From positions 153,278 to 217,277 of the forward strand of contig JAFDVW010000003.1 of NCBI GenBank assembly GCA_018268755.1: a DNA stretch of 64,000 bases. Direction: 5' to 3'. Each line of letters starts with the position of its first letter. Position 1 is the first letter of the stretch. This DNA comes from Acidobacteriota bacterium (GTDB lineage Bacteria > Acidobacteriota > Terriglobia > Terriglobales > Acidobacteriaceae). The notes beneath the pieces are model-generated. The model made no database searches, had not been told where the DNA came from, and saw only the letters and a program-made list of their open reading frames with translations. The translations under genes and the position numbers were made by a program. Below are positions 25,783 through 35,252 of this stretch, piece by piece.

Positions 25783-26703
25783 CTATACGGTAGCGCCCGA
25801 AAGGGCATTGTTATTGAAGTGCGCGGTCTTGATTTTGACCGCAATATCGATGAAAGCCAGCGCCGCCCGGCTGAGTGCTTTGTCCTTGCGGAACACCAGG
25901 GCCAGGTCGCGGCGGATTTGCACATCTTTCAGGGGCACGGCCACCAGCACCCCCGCCAGGACGTCCTCCAGCACATTGGAGCGGGAAATAAAACCTACCC
26001 CGACATCCACGGCCACGAAGCGCTTGAGCAGTTCACTGGAATCCAGTTCCATGGCATAGCGCGGCTTCAGTTTGTGTTCATAGAACAGGCCGTCCAGGGC
26101 GTCGCGGGTATGGCCGCCTTTGGGCACTACCAGAGGATACTTGGCGATTTCGCCGATCTCCGCGAACTTATGCTGGGTGAGGGGATGGTGGGGTGGGGTA
26201 ATGGCCACCAGTTCATCGCGGTGAATGGGCACCACGGTCAGGCGATTGTCATTGACGGGTAAAGAAACCACGCCAAAATCCACCGAGTTGTCAATTACCG
26301 ACTCCAGGATGCGGGCGTAGTCGGCGCGCTTGATGCTGACCGCCACATCGGAGTACTGCTTCTTAAATTCCGCGAAGACTTCGGGCAGAATGTGCAGACA
26401 AGTGCCCTCGTTGGCCCCGACCACAATCTCACCGCGCGGCACGCGCTCGGTCTCGGCGATGGCGGTAAAGGCGGCCTTGCGGGCCTCCAGGGCCTCCTCG
26501 GCGTATTTCTGAAACAGCTTGCCCGCCGCGGTGATGGAGACCTTGCCTCCGGAGCGGTCGAGCAGTTTGGCGCCCACCTCCTCTTCCAGACTGCGAATCT
26601 GGGAAGAAATGGCGGGCTGGGTGCGGAAACGCTTTTCCGCCGCCCGCGAAAAGGAGCTGAGCCGCGCTACTTCCAGAAAAGTCTCTAACTGGTCAAAGTC
26701 CAT
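25783..26703 (-). CDS. LysR-family transcriptional regulator
   Basis: 306 residues. The N-terminal winged helix-turn-helix is MDFDQLETFLEVARLSSFSR with the recognition part RFRTQPAISSQIRSLEEEVG. From about residue 90 the protein has the periplasmic-binding-protein-like effector domain (GEIVVGANEGTCLHILPEVF). The gene is divergent from glnA with a 277-base shared upstream region and overlaps no other gene, so regulation of itself, the POTRA gene or glnA is possible. The effector cannot be read from sequence. Confidence 0.9.
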   Translation of the reverse strand: MDFDQLETFLEVARLSSFSRAAEKRFRTQPAISSQIRSLEEEVGAKLLDRSGGKVSITAAGKLFQKYAEEALEARKAAFTAIAETERVPRGEIVVGANEGTCLHILPEVFAEFKKQYSDVAVSIKRADYARILESVIDNSVDFGVVSLPVNDNRLTVVPIHRDELVAITPPHHPLTQHKFAEIGEIAKYPLVVPKGGHTRDALDGLFYEHKLKPRYAMELDSSELLKRFVAVDVGVGFISRSNVLEDVLAGVLVAVPLKDVQIRRDLALVFRKDKALSRAALAFIDIAVKIKTAHFNNNALSGATV

Positions 26704-26980
26704 GGTTTGCTTGTTTCGTGTGCAGGGGGCCGGGCCGACCGCCCCACGTCCTTGCGTCGCTAGAATAGTCGCACTTTATGTTCCCGATAAAAACAATCAA
26801 TTTCTAGAACCGGCGCTATGACGGTACACTTAAACGCGGCCTGTGCGTGCTCCGATTGTAGCAGGCCTGATCCGTGGATATTGTTGGCAAATCTCTAAAC
26901 CGCCTTTTTCCTGGGTCCCGCGCTATTTCCGTTCTCCGACATCCCTTATATTGGAACGTTGATTCTCACGAGGAGGATTC

Positions 26981-28393
26981 ATGGCAGATTCCAAGACGAT
27001 TCTGGATTTCGTGAAGAAGCACGAGGTCAAAATGCTGGACCTCCGTTTCACGGACCTTCCCGGCATGTGGCAACACGTTTCCTATCCTATTTCCCAGCTC
27101 AGCGAAGACTCCTTTGAGGAAGGCTTTGGCATGGATGGTTCTTCCATTCGAGGCTGGGCCGCCATCAACGAGAGCGACATGCTGCTGGTCCCCGACCCTG
27201 CTTTTTACATGCTCGACCCTTTTACCGAAGTTCCCACCCTGGTGTTGATCTGCGATGCCGTAGACCCAGTGACCAAACAGCGCTACGACCGCGACCCGCG
27301 CTACATCGCCAAGAAGGCGGAGATGTACCTGGGTTCGACCGGGGTGGCCGACACCGCATATTTTGGGGCCGAAGCCGAGTTCTTCATCTTCGACAATGTT
27401 CGCTTTGATCAACGCGAGCAGCACGGCTTCTACTACATCGATGCCGAGGAGGGCCGCTGGAATTCCGGGCGCGAAGACAACAACCTGGGCTATCGTCCGC
27501 GCTACAAAGAAGGCTATTTCCCGGTGCCTCCCACCGACCATTACCAGGACCTGCGCACAGAAATGGTCCTGGCTATGCAGGATTGCGGGCTGGAGGTGGA
27601 ATGCCACCATCACGAAGTCGCCACCGGCGGCCAGACGGAAATTGACCTGAAATACAACTCGCTGGTGAAGTCGGCCGACAGCATGCTGCTCTACAAGTAC
27701 ATCGTCAAAAATGTCGCTAACCAGTATGGCAAGACGGTGACCTTCATGCCCAAACCGATCTTCCAGGACAACGGCAGCGGCATGCATACCCATCAATCGC
27801 TGTGGAGGGAAGGCAAGCCCTTGTTTGCCGGAGACGGCTATGCCGGGCTCTCGCAGATGGCGCTTTACTACATCGGTGGCCTGATCAAGCACGGACCGGC
27901 CTTAGCGGCGCTGATCGCCCCCAGCACTAACTCCTACAAACGGCTGGTGCCGGGATTTGAGGCGCCGGTGAATCTGGCCTATTCCCGCCGCAATCGCTCC
28001 GCCGCCTGCCGTATTCCCATGTACTCCGCGTCGCCCAAGGCGAAGCGGGTCGAGTTCCGTCCGCCAGACCCCAGTTGCAATCCCTATCTGGCTTTCGCCG
28101 CCATGCTGATGGCGGGGCTCGACGGCATCGAGAACAAGATCGATCCCGGACAGCCGCTGGACAAGGACATCTATGATCTGGGTCCCGAGGAGTTGGCGAA
28201 AGTGCCCTCCATGCCGGGCTCGCTGGAAGATGCTCTGGACGCTCTGGAGCGCGACTACACCTTCCTGCTCAAGGGGGACGTGTTTACGGAAGAGATTCTC
28301 ACCGCCTATGTCGCCTACAAGCGTACGAAGGAGGTAGATGCGGTGCGTCTACGACCACATCCCTACGAGTTCGCGCTGTACTACGACGTATAG
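26981..28393 (+). CDS. glnA: Glutamine synthetase, type I
   Basis: 470 residues, matching the dodecameric GSI-beta type. It makes glutamine from glutamate, ammonia and ATP. Visible motifs: [34 protein letters not shown], the ATP loop [20 protein letters not shown], and NRSAACRIP. Tyr398 in [15 protein letters not shown] aligns with the adenylylation Tyr397 of E. coli, and the modifying enzyme GlnE is encoded 2 kb downstream. AGGAGG lies just before the ATG. TATATT at 26947 may be a -10 element, but I see no convincing -35 or sigma-54 site. Confidence 0.97.
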   Translation: MADSKTILDFVKKHEVKMLDLRFTDLPGMWQHVSYPISQLSEDSFEEGFGMDGSSIRGWAAINESDMLLVPDPAFYMLDPFTEVPTLVLICDAVDPVTKQRYDRDPRYIAKKAEMYLGSTGVADTAYFGAEAEFFIFDNVRFDQREQHGFYYIDAEEGRWNSGREDNNLGYRPRYKEGYFPVPPTDHYQDLRTEMVLAMQDCGLEVECHHHEVATGGQTEIDLKYNSLVKSADSMLLYKYIVKNVANQYGKTVTFMPKPIFQDNGSGMHTHQSLWREGKPLFAGDGYAGLSQMALYYIGGLIKHGPALAALIAPSTNSYKRLVPGFEAPVNLAYSRRNRSAACRIPMYSASPKAKRVEFRPPDPSCNPYLAFAAMLMAGLDGIENKIDPGQPLDKDIYDLGPEELAKVPSMPGSLEDALDALERDYTFLLKGDVFTEEILTAYVAYKRTKEVDAVRLRPHPYEFALYYDV

Positions 28394-28420
28394 CGATGTG
28401 GTTATTTGCAACAGGCAAAC

Positions 28421-28445
28421 AAAAAGCCCGGCTTCGGCCGGGCTT
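28421..28445. terminator. UUCG-loop terminator between glnA and a convergent gene
   Basis: AAGCCCGGC (28424-28432), loop TTCG, GCCGGGCTT (28437-28445). On the minus strand it is followed by TTTGTTTG, making a good terminator for the gene ending at 28467; on the plus strand the following GATTTC is weaker for glnA. Confidence 0.8.
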
Positions 28446-28466
28446 GATTTCTGGCTGGGCTGGAGG

Positions 28467-28784
28467 CTAAACGGCCCCGACCGCCTGGCTGACGATTTGG
28501 CCCATCTTGGAGAACTTGTTGGGCACATGCTCGCGGAGGGCTTCGGCTTCCTTGAAAGCTACGAAACCATCCCCAATGGCGGCAAGGCTGGTGTTGGAAC
28601 GTTCGAGGACCATCATCAGATATTTCTGGGCCATGGGCCGGTCGGCGGGATGCACTAACTTCCACCACCTCCGCATGGATTCCTGGACTTCCTGCTCGGT
28701 TTTTTCGCCTTCGACCAAAGCGTCAATGAGCTTATAGACTCGGCTTTTTACCGCCTGGTACGAGATGGATACTTCCTGACCCAT
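28467..28784 (-). CDS. Hypothetical helical protein
   Basis: 105 residues, soluble and mostly helical (VSISYQAVKSRVYKLIDALV at the start). The middle has WWKLVHPADRPMAQKYLMMV, and the tail is FSKMGQIVSQAVGAV. There is no signal peptide, membrane segment or recognised motif. It is convergent with glnA and shares its terminator. I do not recognise the family. Confidence 0.6.
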   Translation of the reverse strand: MGQEVSISYQAVKSRVYKLIDALVEGEKTEQEVQESMRRWWKLVHPADRPMAQKYLMMVLERSNTSLAAIGDGFVAFKEAEALREHVPNKFSKMGQIVSQAVGAV

Positions 28785-28935
28785 GAAAATTTACCCCGGA
28801 CATCCTTACAAGCAAGATAGGGGCCAAATCATATTTCCAATCAGTTCTATAAGTTAGCGAGAATGAAATTCCCACTTGTTGGAGAATTTCGAGGCCCGGC
28901 TATGGAAATGCGTAGGGCGGGTGCGAGCCTCGAAA

Positions 28936-28974
28936 CAGAGAAAAGGCGCTCCGGGCAATGGGTCCGGAGCGCCT
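28936..28974 (-). terminator. Terminator of the glutathione peroxidase gene
   Basis: Perfect 11-bp stem AGGCGCTCCGG (28944-28954) and CCGGAGCGCCT (28964-28974). On the minus strand it is followed by TTTCTCTGTTTCG, 22 bases after the stop codon at 28997. Confidence 0.8.
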
Positions 28975-28996
28975 CAGCTTTCCTCTGCCAAACTGC

Positions 28997-29557
28997 TTAT
29001 GGCTTAAGGAGTTTTTCGATGGCGGAGGTAACCTCCCCGGAATCGGGAGTCACTGCCGGCTCGAACCGCTGCACGACCGCACCCTGACGGTCGACCAGGA
29101 ACTTGGTGAAATTCCATTTGATGTCACCGGCGACGGCGGGTCCGGTTTTTCGGGTGAGGTATTGATAAAGCGGGGTCTGGTCAGCGCCTTTGACGGAAAC
29201 CTTGGCGAACATTGGGAACTTTACGCTATAAGTGCGCTGACAAAACGTCTTGATCTCTTCGTTGCTTCCTGGTTCCTGGGCCCCGAAATTGTTGGCCGGG
29301 AAACCCAGAATCACAAAACCCTGGTCTTTGTACTTTTCGTAAATGGATTCCAGCGCGGTGTATTGCGGCGTGTAACCGCAACGGCTGGCCACATTCACGA
29401 TCAACACCACCTTGCCTTTGAAATCCGACAAAGGGAGAGGCTTGCCATCGATCGAAGGAAGGGTGTAGCCGTAAACCCCGTCCGCGGCAGACAGGGAGGT
29501 CGTTATCATCATTACCATACTCCACAGAACAAATTTGTAGAACTTGACTTTTGGCAT
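28997..29557 (-). CDS. Glutathione peroxidase-like thiol peroxidase, exported
   Basis: 186 residues with an N-terminal signal segment (FYKFVLWSMVMMITTSLSAA). The peroxidatic Cys is in VNVASRCGYTPQY, the Gln/Trp partners in LGFPANNFGAQEPGSNEEI and IKWNFTKFLV, and the possible resolving Cys in EIKTFCQRTY. The last Cys makes it like the thioredoxin-dependent GPx group, which does not need glutathione. It would reduce lipid or hydrogen peroxides outside the cytoplasm. Start chosen at 29557 because GGGGGG lies at the right distance; an ATG five codons upstream lacks it. Confidence 0.9.
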   Translation of the reverse strand: MPKVKFYKFVLWSMVMMITTSLSAADGVYGYTLPSIDGKPLPLSDFKGKVVLIVNVASRCGYTPQYTALESIYEKYKDQGFVILGFPANNFGAQEPGSNEEIKTFCQRTYSVKFPMFAKVSVKGADQTPLYQYLTRKTGPAVAGDIKWNFTKFLVDRQGAVVQRFEPAVTPDSGEVTSAIEKLLKP

Positions 29558-29805
29558 GCTCGTACCCCCCATGATGTGGTCAGCTTATCCGAGCCCACCC
29601 GGCAAAGCAATGAGGGGGAATCGCAAAAAGCCACCCCCGAAGAATTCCGGGCGACGCGCGTTAAGGCTGGGAAGAAGAAAAGCTGAAGCGGCCCGCAGCC
29701 TGCCCATGTACAATGTGTCGCCACTCCCCGTGCCGTGACAGTCCCAGGTTGCGCGCCACGGGTTATGCATTCCCAAGCACTCAATTCTGCTTTCCCGGAG
29801 GCCCC

Positions 29806-30369
29806 ATGAAGCGGCTGCTGTGGATGTTTGCTGTGCTCGCATTGGCTGGAATTGCCTCGGCGCAGGAGGCGCCGCAAGCAAAGACGCAGGACCGCATGTT
29901 CTTTCCTCGCGATATGTTTTACGGCTACGGGCAGTTTGATCTGGCCGGCCCGCACAACGAAATTGATCCCAACCTCTGCCGCTGGGACGCCGGGCAGGAC
30001 GGCGGAGTGAACGCGCCCTGTACCGCTTTTGCCCGCTACATGATTTCCGGAAACATCGAAATCCGGCCGTTTGGCCGCGGCATCTTCCGGCGCTTCATGA
30101 TTTTTGGAGAGCCCAAGTTCCTATTCGGGAAAAACCTGCCCCAGACCCTCTATACCTGGTCTTTCGATGCCATCGGGGTGGAGCGCTCCTGGGGCGTGGG
30201 CATTTATCTGGGCAAGGGCTTTGAGCTGCGGGCCACGCAGCACTCCATGTTCAGCCGTTTCGGGGCCCGCGACCGCTATCTGGGAGTGGCCGACCTGGGT
30301 CCCAATGGGCCCTGGGGACGTTACAACACCATCGGGGTACGCAAATATTTCGGCCAGCGCCGCTGGTAG
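29806..30369 (+). CDS. Exported beta-rich protein, unknown (possible outer-membrane barrel)
   Basis: 187 residues preceded by CGGAGGCCCC. Signal peptide MKRLLWMFAVLALAGIASAQ, then alternating aromatic strands (FYGYGQFDLAGPHNEIDP, RYMISGNIEIRPFG, RRFMIFGEPKFLFG, VGIYLGKGFELRATQH, NTIGVRKYF). The alternation and Tyr/Phe girdles suggest a small outer-membrane barrel or lipocalin-like fold. Family not recognised. It is followed by a long hairpin and then glnE. Confidence 0.65.
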   Translation: MKRLLWMFAVLALAGIASAQEAPQAKTQDRMFFPRDMFYGYGQFDLAGPHNEIDPNLCRWDAGQDGGVNAPCTAFARYMISGNIEIRPFGRGIFRRFMIFGEPKFLFGKNLPQTLYTWSFDAIGVERSWGVGIYLGKGFELRATQHSMFSRFGARDRYLGVADLGPNGPWGRYNTIGVRKYFGQRRW

Positions 30370-30383
30370 GGATTTGGGGCATG

Positions 30384-30414
30384 GGCCGAGAGGCGGCAGG
30401 GCCGCCTCTCGGCC
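30384..30414 (+). terminator. Strong hairpin after the beta-rich protein gene
   Basis: Perfect 14-bp stem GGCCGAGAGGCGGC (30384-30397), loop AGG, GCCGCCTCTCGGCC (30401-30414). There is no T-run, so it may be an mRNA-end stabiliser or repeat element rather than a true intrinsic terminator. Confidence 0.5.
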
Positions 30415-30452
30415 TTCAGGTCCGTGCTATGCTGGCCTGCGAGTGAAGCGTC

Positions 30453-33410
30453 TTGTCCGCCCCTGATCCCGCCATCCCCGAGAAAGCGCGCCGGGCACGC
30501 CATGTCCCGTCAATCCAGTTTCAAGATGCCGCGGCCGCCGCGGCCGCTCTGCGCCGCATCCTGCCTCGGCTCTCCGATTCCCTGGCGGCGGCCCTTCCCG
30601 AGCTATTGAGCGAGTCGCCGGACCCGGACTCCGCTCTGATTTTCTTGGAACGCTTCCTGCAACAATGCAGCGGAAGCCTGCAGATGTTTGAGCGAAACCA
30701 CGCCCTGGCCCATTACGCCCTTCTGGTGGGCGGCCACAGCCGTTATCTCTCCGAGACCCTGATCCAGGGGCCCGAGCTGTTACCCGCTCTGATCAAGGAA
30801 AGGAATCTCGACCGCAGTTTCAGCCATGAAGATTTTGAGCAGAGCCTGGCGCGCTTTCGCACCCGGGGCTTCGAGAGCGACATTTCGCTGTTGCTGGCGC
30901 GCTTTAAGAAGCGGGAGTACATCCGCATCATGCTGCGCGACGTGCTCAAGCTGGCGCCCTTGGCGGAAACGACAGCCGAGATCTCCGCGCTGACCGACGT
31001 TCTGATCAGCGACGCCTGGCGCGAGGCCGGCAGCCGCCTGCAACGGCGCTTTGGTTCGCCCCAGCATGTGGACGCCGCGGGCCGCCTGGCCGATACTCCG
31101 TTCACCGTGCTTTCCCTGGGCAAGCTGGGCGGCAATGAGCTGAACTACAACTCGGATGTCGACCTGCTCTACATTTTCGGGGGAGGGCAGGAACCGCTCC
31201 AAGCCCCGCTTTCCAATCGCGAATATTTCATTCGCCTGGCCCAGGAGGTGACCGGCATCCTTTCCCAACTGACCCGGGAAGGGGCGGTGTTCCGCATCGA
31301 TTTGCGGCTGCGCCCCCAGGGCAATGAGGGAGAGTTGGCCATCAGCCTGCCCCATGCCTTGCAGTATTATGCCGCGCGGGCCCACGACTGGGAAAAACAG
31401 GCGCTGATCAAGCTGCGCTATTCCGCCGGCGACCGGCGGCTGGCGCGGGACTTTCTCCACGGGGTGCAGCAATGGGTCTACACCGAAGAGGTGAATTTTG
31501 CGGCGGTAAAGACCGCGCTCAGCGCGCGGGAAAAAATTCTGCAGCACCGCCTGCACCAGCCCGGACTGGGTGGCTTGGCCCAGGGCACGGATGTCAAGAT
31601 CGATGCGGGTGGAATTCGCGACATTGAATTTCTGGTGCAGTGCCTGCAGCGCGTCTATGGCGGCAAAGAGCCCTGGCTGCGCTCGCGGGGAACGCTGTTC
31701 GCCCTGCAAAAACTGCACGACAAGGGCCACATCAGCGGCAAGGAATTTCATGAGCTGTCTTGCGCCTATGAGTTCCTGCGCCATCTGGAACACCGCATGC
31801 AGTTGCGCCAGGGCCAGCAGACCCATCGCTTGCCCAGCGAGGGCCCGGAACTTCTGGTCTTGCAGCGCGCCATGGAGGGCTACACTCCGGGAGAAGACCA
31901 GGTGCTGGATCTGCCGGCTGCCGTGCGCCAGCGTATGGCCGAAGTCACGGAGATCTATCAGCGCGTGGTTTATCACCAGAACGTACGCAGCCAGGCCGAC
32001 CCGGCTGACGGTGCCTTCGAGTTGCACAATGCCCCCGAGGCCGGCCTGGCCGAGCAATCCAACCAGCAAATCCTGGAACGACTTTCCCTGGACGCGCCTG
32101 CCCTCTACGAACTGGCGGGTCGTTCCGACCTGAGTGCCCAGGCCCGCCGCAACCTGTTCCGCTTTCTTTCCGCGGCATTTACCAGTTCGGAGCGCTATGC
32201 CGCGGTGGTGCGTCAGCCGGAAGCCGTGGCCTATGCACTGCCGCTGTTTGAGGTGAGCGACTACCTCACCGATATCCTGGTCCGCCATCCCGCGGAGATC
32301 ACCACCCTTTCCGATCTGCGACACAGCGCCGGGGGCGGGGAAAGCGCCCTGTTTGACGCGGCAGGGGATGAGTCGTTGCCCCCCGATCCGGTCTTTGATT
32401 ACCTGGCGATTCCCGGGGCCGCGCCTGCCGAGAAATTGGCCCTGCTGCGCCAGCACTACCGCCATCGCATGTTTGAGGCCGGCGCGAAAGATCTGGCTGC
32501 TCTTCGCGATGTGGGGGAATCCTTGCAGGAAACCAGCCACGCCGCCGATGGCGCGATTGCCGCGGCTTTCGGCATTGCCGGGGCCCCCGCCGGACTGGCC
32601 GTGCTGGCCGTAGGACGGCTGGGAAGCTCGGAGTTCGATCTGCTATCCGACGCGGATTTGATTTTTGTTTGCCAAGAGAATGCCGATCGCCTGGGGCTGA
32701 ACAAAGCGGCGGAGCAGCTGATGCAGACGCTCAGCGCCTATACCCGCGATGGCATGGTGTTCCCGGTGGATGGACGTCTGCGCCCGCACGGTAGCCAGGG
32801 CGAGTTGCTCATGTGTCCGGCGCAGTTCGAGACCTACCTGGCCCAGGAAGCCCAGCCCTGGGAGTCGCTGATGTACAGTAAAGCGCGCTGGGTGGCGGGT
32901 TCGCCGGAACTGGCGGCCCGCGTGCTGGCTTCGCGCGAAGCCTTGTTCCAGAAGATGGCGGCGGACGTAGGATTTTCCTCCGCCGTGTGCGAGATGCGCA
33001 GCCGCCTGGAAACACCTGAAGAGCGGGAAATCAACCTAAAGACCTCGCCGGGCGGGGCCTACGATCTGGATTTCCTGGCGGCGTACCTGCATATCCGCCA
33101 TCAGGCGGGCGAAAAGAACGGGAGCCTGCGGGCCCGGCTGGCGCGCTGCGTCAGCGCCGGCTGGATTTCCGGAGAAGAAGGGAAGACGCTGGATGCGGCC
33201 GCCGAGCTTTTGCGCACGGTGGAGCATATCGTGCGCTTGGTGGTCGGACGGGCGCGCAAGTCGCTGCCGGCCAACGAGCATGCCTGCCAGCTCACCGAGA
33301 AGCTGACTGCGCAAATCCTGGGCCGCGAGTTCGCCGAAGGACTGGAAGCGGAACTGAGGCAGACCATGCAGGCCGTCCGGACCATTTTCTCCCGGTACAT
33401 CCCGGCGTAG
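30453..33410 (+). CDS. glnE: Glutamine synthetase adenylyltransferase/deadenylase
   Basis: 985 residues. It adds AMP to, and removes it from, glutamine synthetase in response to nitrogen status via PII. Two nucleotidyltransferase domains are present: LGKLGGNELNYNSDVDLLY near residue 225 (deadenylation side) and VGRLGSSEFDLLSDADLIF near residue 720 (adenylation side), both with the GS...DxD pattern intact. Linker helices carry IREIEFxVQ-like GGIRDIEFLVQCLQ. The only possible start near the 5' end is TTG 30453, since TGA lies three codons upstream. Its presence fits the conserved Tyr398 in glnA 2 kb upstream. Confidence 0.95.
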   Translation: MSAPDPAIPEKARRARHVPSIQFQDAAAAAAALRRILPRLSDSLAAALPELLSESPDPDSALIFLERFLQQCSGSLQMFERNHALAHYALLVGGHSRYLSETLIQGPELLPALIKERNLDRSFSHEDFEQSLARFRTRGFESDISLLLARFKKREYIRIMLRDVLKLAPLAETTAEISALTDVLISDAWREAGSRLQRRFGSPQHVDAAGRLADTPFTVLSLGKLGGNELNYNSDVDLLYIFGGGQEPLQAPLSNREYFIRLAQEVTGILSQLTREGAVFRIDLRLRPQGNEGELAISLPHALQYYAARAHDWEKQALIKLRYSAGDRRLARDFLHGVQQWVYTEEVNFAAVKTALSAREKILQHRLHQPGLGGLAQGTDVKIDAGGIRDIEFLVQCLQRVYGGKEPWLRSRGTLFALQKLHDKGHISGKEFHELSCAYEFLRHLEHRMQLRQGQQTHRLPSEGPELLVLQRAMEGYTPGEDQVLDLPAAVRQRMAEVTEIYQRVVYHQNVRSQADPADGAFELHNAPEAGLAEQSNQQILERLSLDAPALYELAGRSDLSAQARRNLFRFLSAAFTSSERYAAVVRQPEAVAYALPLFEVSDYLTDILVRHPAEITTLSDLRHSAGGGESALFDAAGDESLPPDPVFDYLAIPGAAPAEKLALLRQHYRHRMFEAGAKDLAALRDVGESLQETSHAADGAIAAAFGIAGAPAGLAVLAVGRLGSSEFDLLSDADLIFVCQENADRLGLNKAAEQLMQTLSAYTRDGMVFPVDGRLRPHGSQGELLMCPAQFETYLAQEAQPWESLMYSKARWVAGSPELAARVLASREALFQKMAADVGFSSAVCEMRSRLETPEEREINLKTSPGGAYDLDFLAAYLHIRHQAGEKNGSLRARLARCVSAGWISGEEGKTLDAAAELLRTVEHIVRLVVGRARKSLPANEHACQLTEKLTAQILGREFAEGLEAELRQTMQAVRTIFSRYIPA

Positions 33411-33412
33411 CC

Positions 33413-35062
33413 CTAGGATGCTGGTGTCCAATTACGGCGTTCCAGGATGGTGGGCGGCTCGTAAGTCTTACCGGCAGCCAGGCGTCTTTCTTCGCGGCGG
33501 TGTGTCCACCAAAGAAATGGGCCCAGGAGACCGGCCGAGGTCCGCGATAGAAGTCCGAATTCCTGTCCAATTTCCTGCCGCACTTCGTGGATCTGCCGGC
33601 TGACCCGGGCGTTGACCCTCCGGAATTCCCGTTCCATGACCCACAGCGCCGCACTATAGCCCAGGCTGACCTTGCGCATCTCCCGGGCAAAGCGCTCGCG
33701 GACCCGCGGGTCGGCGTAGTTCCGGTAACGCCGCCAGCCCTGCAACATGGTGCGGCAGATCCGGTACAGGCTGGGGCCATTGCGTTCAAAGTCGCGCTGG
33801 AATGCCCAGTCCAGGAAGCGTTGTGAGTCCTCGCGCGAAATCGCAGCATGGCGGAAGTTGAATTGGAATTGTCCGTGGATGTCGGCGAGGTCGACATCCG
33901 GGAGCAGGCGGCCTTCCTGCTCCATCTGCTGGTAGAGCGGGGTGCCGGGGACCGGCGTGTACAGCATGAATTGATGGAAATCGGTGTCGTGCGACACGGC
34001 ATATTCGATCTCTTGCTCAATGTTGGCCGGGGTGTGGTGCTCCAACCCGACGATGGTGGAGCCCTGGACGCGAATGCCGTGTTCGCGCAGCTCGCGGGTG
34101 AGCTGGCGGGTGTCCGTGCCCTGCAACTTGCTGTAGCTGGAGTGGGGTGATTCCAGGCCCATCCACAGCCAGGAGACCCCCAGTTCCACCAGCTCTTGCA
34201 TGGAATATTTGCGGATGGCATTGGCGGAGGCGAACACCGCCAGCTCCCAACTTTTGCCGGCCGCCTTCATGCACTCCAGCAGACGCATGGCGCGCGGTTT
34301 GTGCAGCAGGAAGTTCTCGTCCATGACAAAGAAGGATTGCACCTTGAGCGTGGTTTCCAGCTGGCACATCACGCGGAAGAGTTCATCCCCGCTTTCAAAG
34401 AAGTTGATGAATTTTCCCTTGCCGCCGAAGAAGGCCGATGTCGTACAGAAATTGCATCCCATGGGGCAGCCCACCGAGGGAATGACCGTGGCTGCGGTCG
34501 AGCCTTTTCGTTCCGGCAGGCGAAAACCCAGGGTGCGGGTGCGCAGGCCGGAGACGATGGCCGGGTGCCGCACCGGCGCGCCGGCGTCTTCCCCCAAATA
34601 GCGCCGCATCCAGGCGATGCCCTCGCCGCGCACGATGTAGTCCGCGTCAATCATGGCTGCGATCCCGGGAATGGCCGCCACGTGTCCACCCACCACGATG
34701 ACCGAGTGCGGCGAAAGCTCGCGCACCAGGCGGCACATCTCGCGCACTTTGCCGACATTGACGATGATGGAGGAAATGCCCACGATGTCATAGGTATTCC
34801 TGGCAAGTTCACGGCGAAACGCCTCCAGAGTCGGAAAATCCAGCACCGTGCTGGGCGCGGAGATGTTTTGCTGGATCATCATGATGCCCCAGGAGCGATG
34901 AAACATACGCAGGGAGAACCCGCCCTGTGCCCGCGTCACCTGGTTGTGATACAGCTCCATGGGATTGATGGCCCGGCTGCCGAATTCGTCGTCTTGCGCG
35001 TAGGGCCCGAATACCGAGGTGAGCAATACCCTCGCCTTGTTTCCCTTGGGATGGACTGGCAT
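33413..35062 (-). CDS. B12-binding radical SAM protein, substrate unknown
   Basis: 549 residues starting at MPVHPKGNKARVLLTSVFGP, twelve bases after GGAGG. Residues 10-150 form a cobalamin-binding Rossmann domain (VVGGHVAAIPGIAAMIDADYIVRGEG lies in it, lacking the classical DxHxxG). Residues 165-400 form the radical SAM barrel with CPMGCNFC. The last 110 residues are a basic helical domain with YRICRTMLQGWRRYRNY. Such proteins often methylate or rearrange unactivated carbons (BchE, hopanoid and lipid methylases). The gene faces the UbiD gene divergently and ends 3 bases from the glnE stop. The substrate is not known. Confidence 0.8.
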   Translation of the reverse strand: MPVHPKGNKARVLLTSVFGPYAQDDEFGSRAINPMELYHNQVTRAQGGFSLRMFHRSWGIMMIQQNISAPSTVLDFPTLEAFRRELARNTYDIVGISSIIVNVGKVREMCRLVRELSPHSVIVVGGHVAAIPGIAAMIDADYIVRGEGIAWMRRYLGEDAGAPVRHPAIVSGLRTRTLGFRLPERKGSTAATVIPSVGCPMGCNFCTTSAFFGGKGKFINFFESGDELFRVMCQLETTLKVQSFFVMDENFLLHKPRAMRLLECMKAAGKSWELAVFASANAIRKYSMQELVELGVSWLWMGLESPHSSYSKLQGTDTRQLTRELREHGIRVQGSTIVGLEHHTPANIEQEIEYAVSHDTDFHQFMLYTPVPGTPLYQQMEQEGRLLPDVDLADIHGQFQFNFRHAAISREDSQRFLDWAFQRDFERNGPSLYRICRTMLQGWRRYRNYADPRVRERFAREMRKVSLGYSAALWVMEREFRRVNARVSRQIHEVRQEIGQEFGLLSRTSAGLLGPFLWWTHRREERRLAAGKTYEPPTILERRNWTPAS

Positions 35063-35252
35063 GAATACTTGGCCTCCGGAAACGAGCTTAGGTACAGGCG
35101 TGCGGGCGGGCTGTGATTGCACACGCAAATGGCGGGAAATTACAAAAGTATTACAGGGCAGGCGCGAGTGCATTTTCGGGAAATACGCCTACGCTGCGGC
35201 TGCGCGCTGCCCGGGCAAAACCCTTATAATCGCCCTTTCACAGGAGAGCACT

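Noticed and set aside
26704-26980. Sigma-54 promoter or glnA regulatory RNA upstream of glutamine synthetase
   Set aside because: TTGGCA occurs at 26884, but the TTGC-type partner at the right spacing is absent, and no convincing RNA fold is evident.
30780-32540. Open reading frame of 586 codons antisense to glnE
   Set aside because: It is rich in His, Gln and Gly without domains and lies entirely within glnE, whose motifs are intact.
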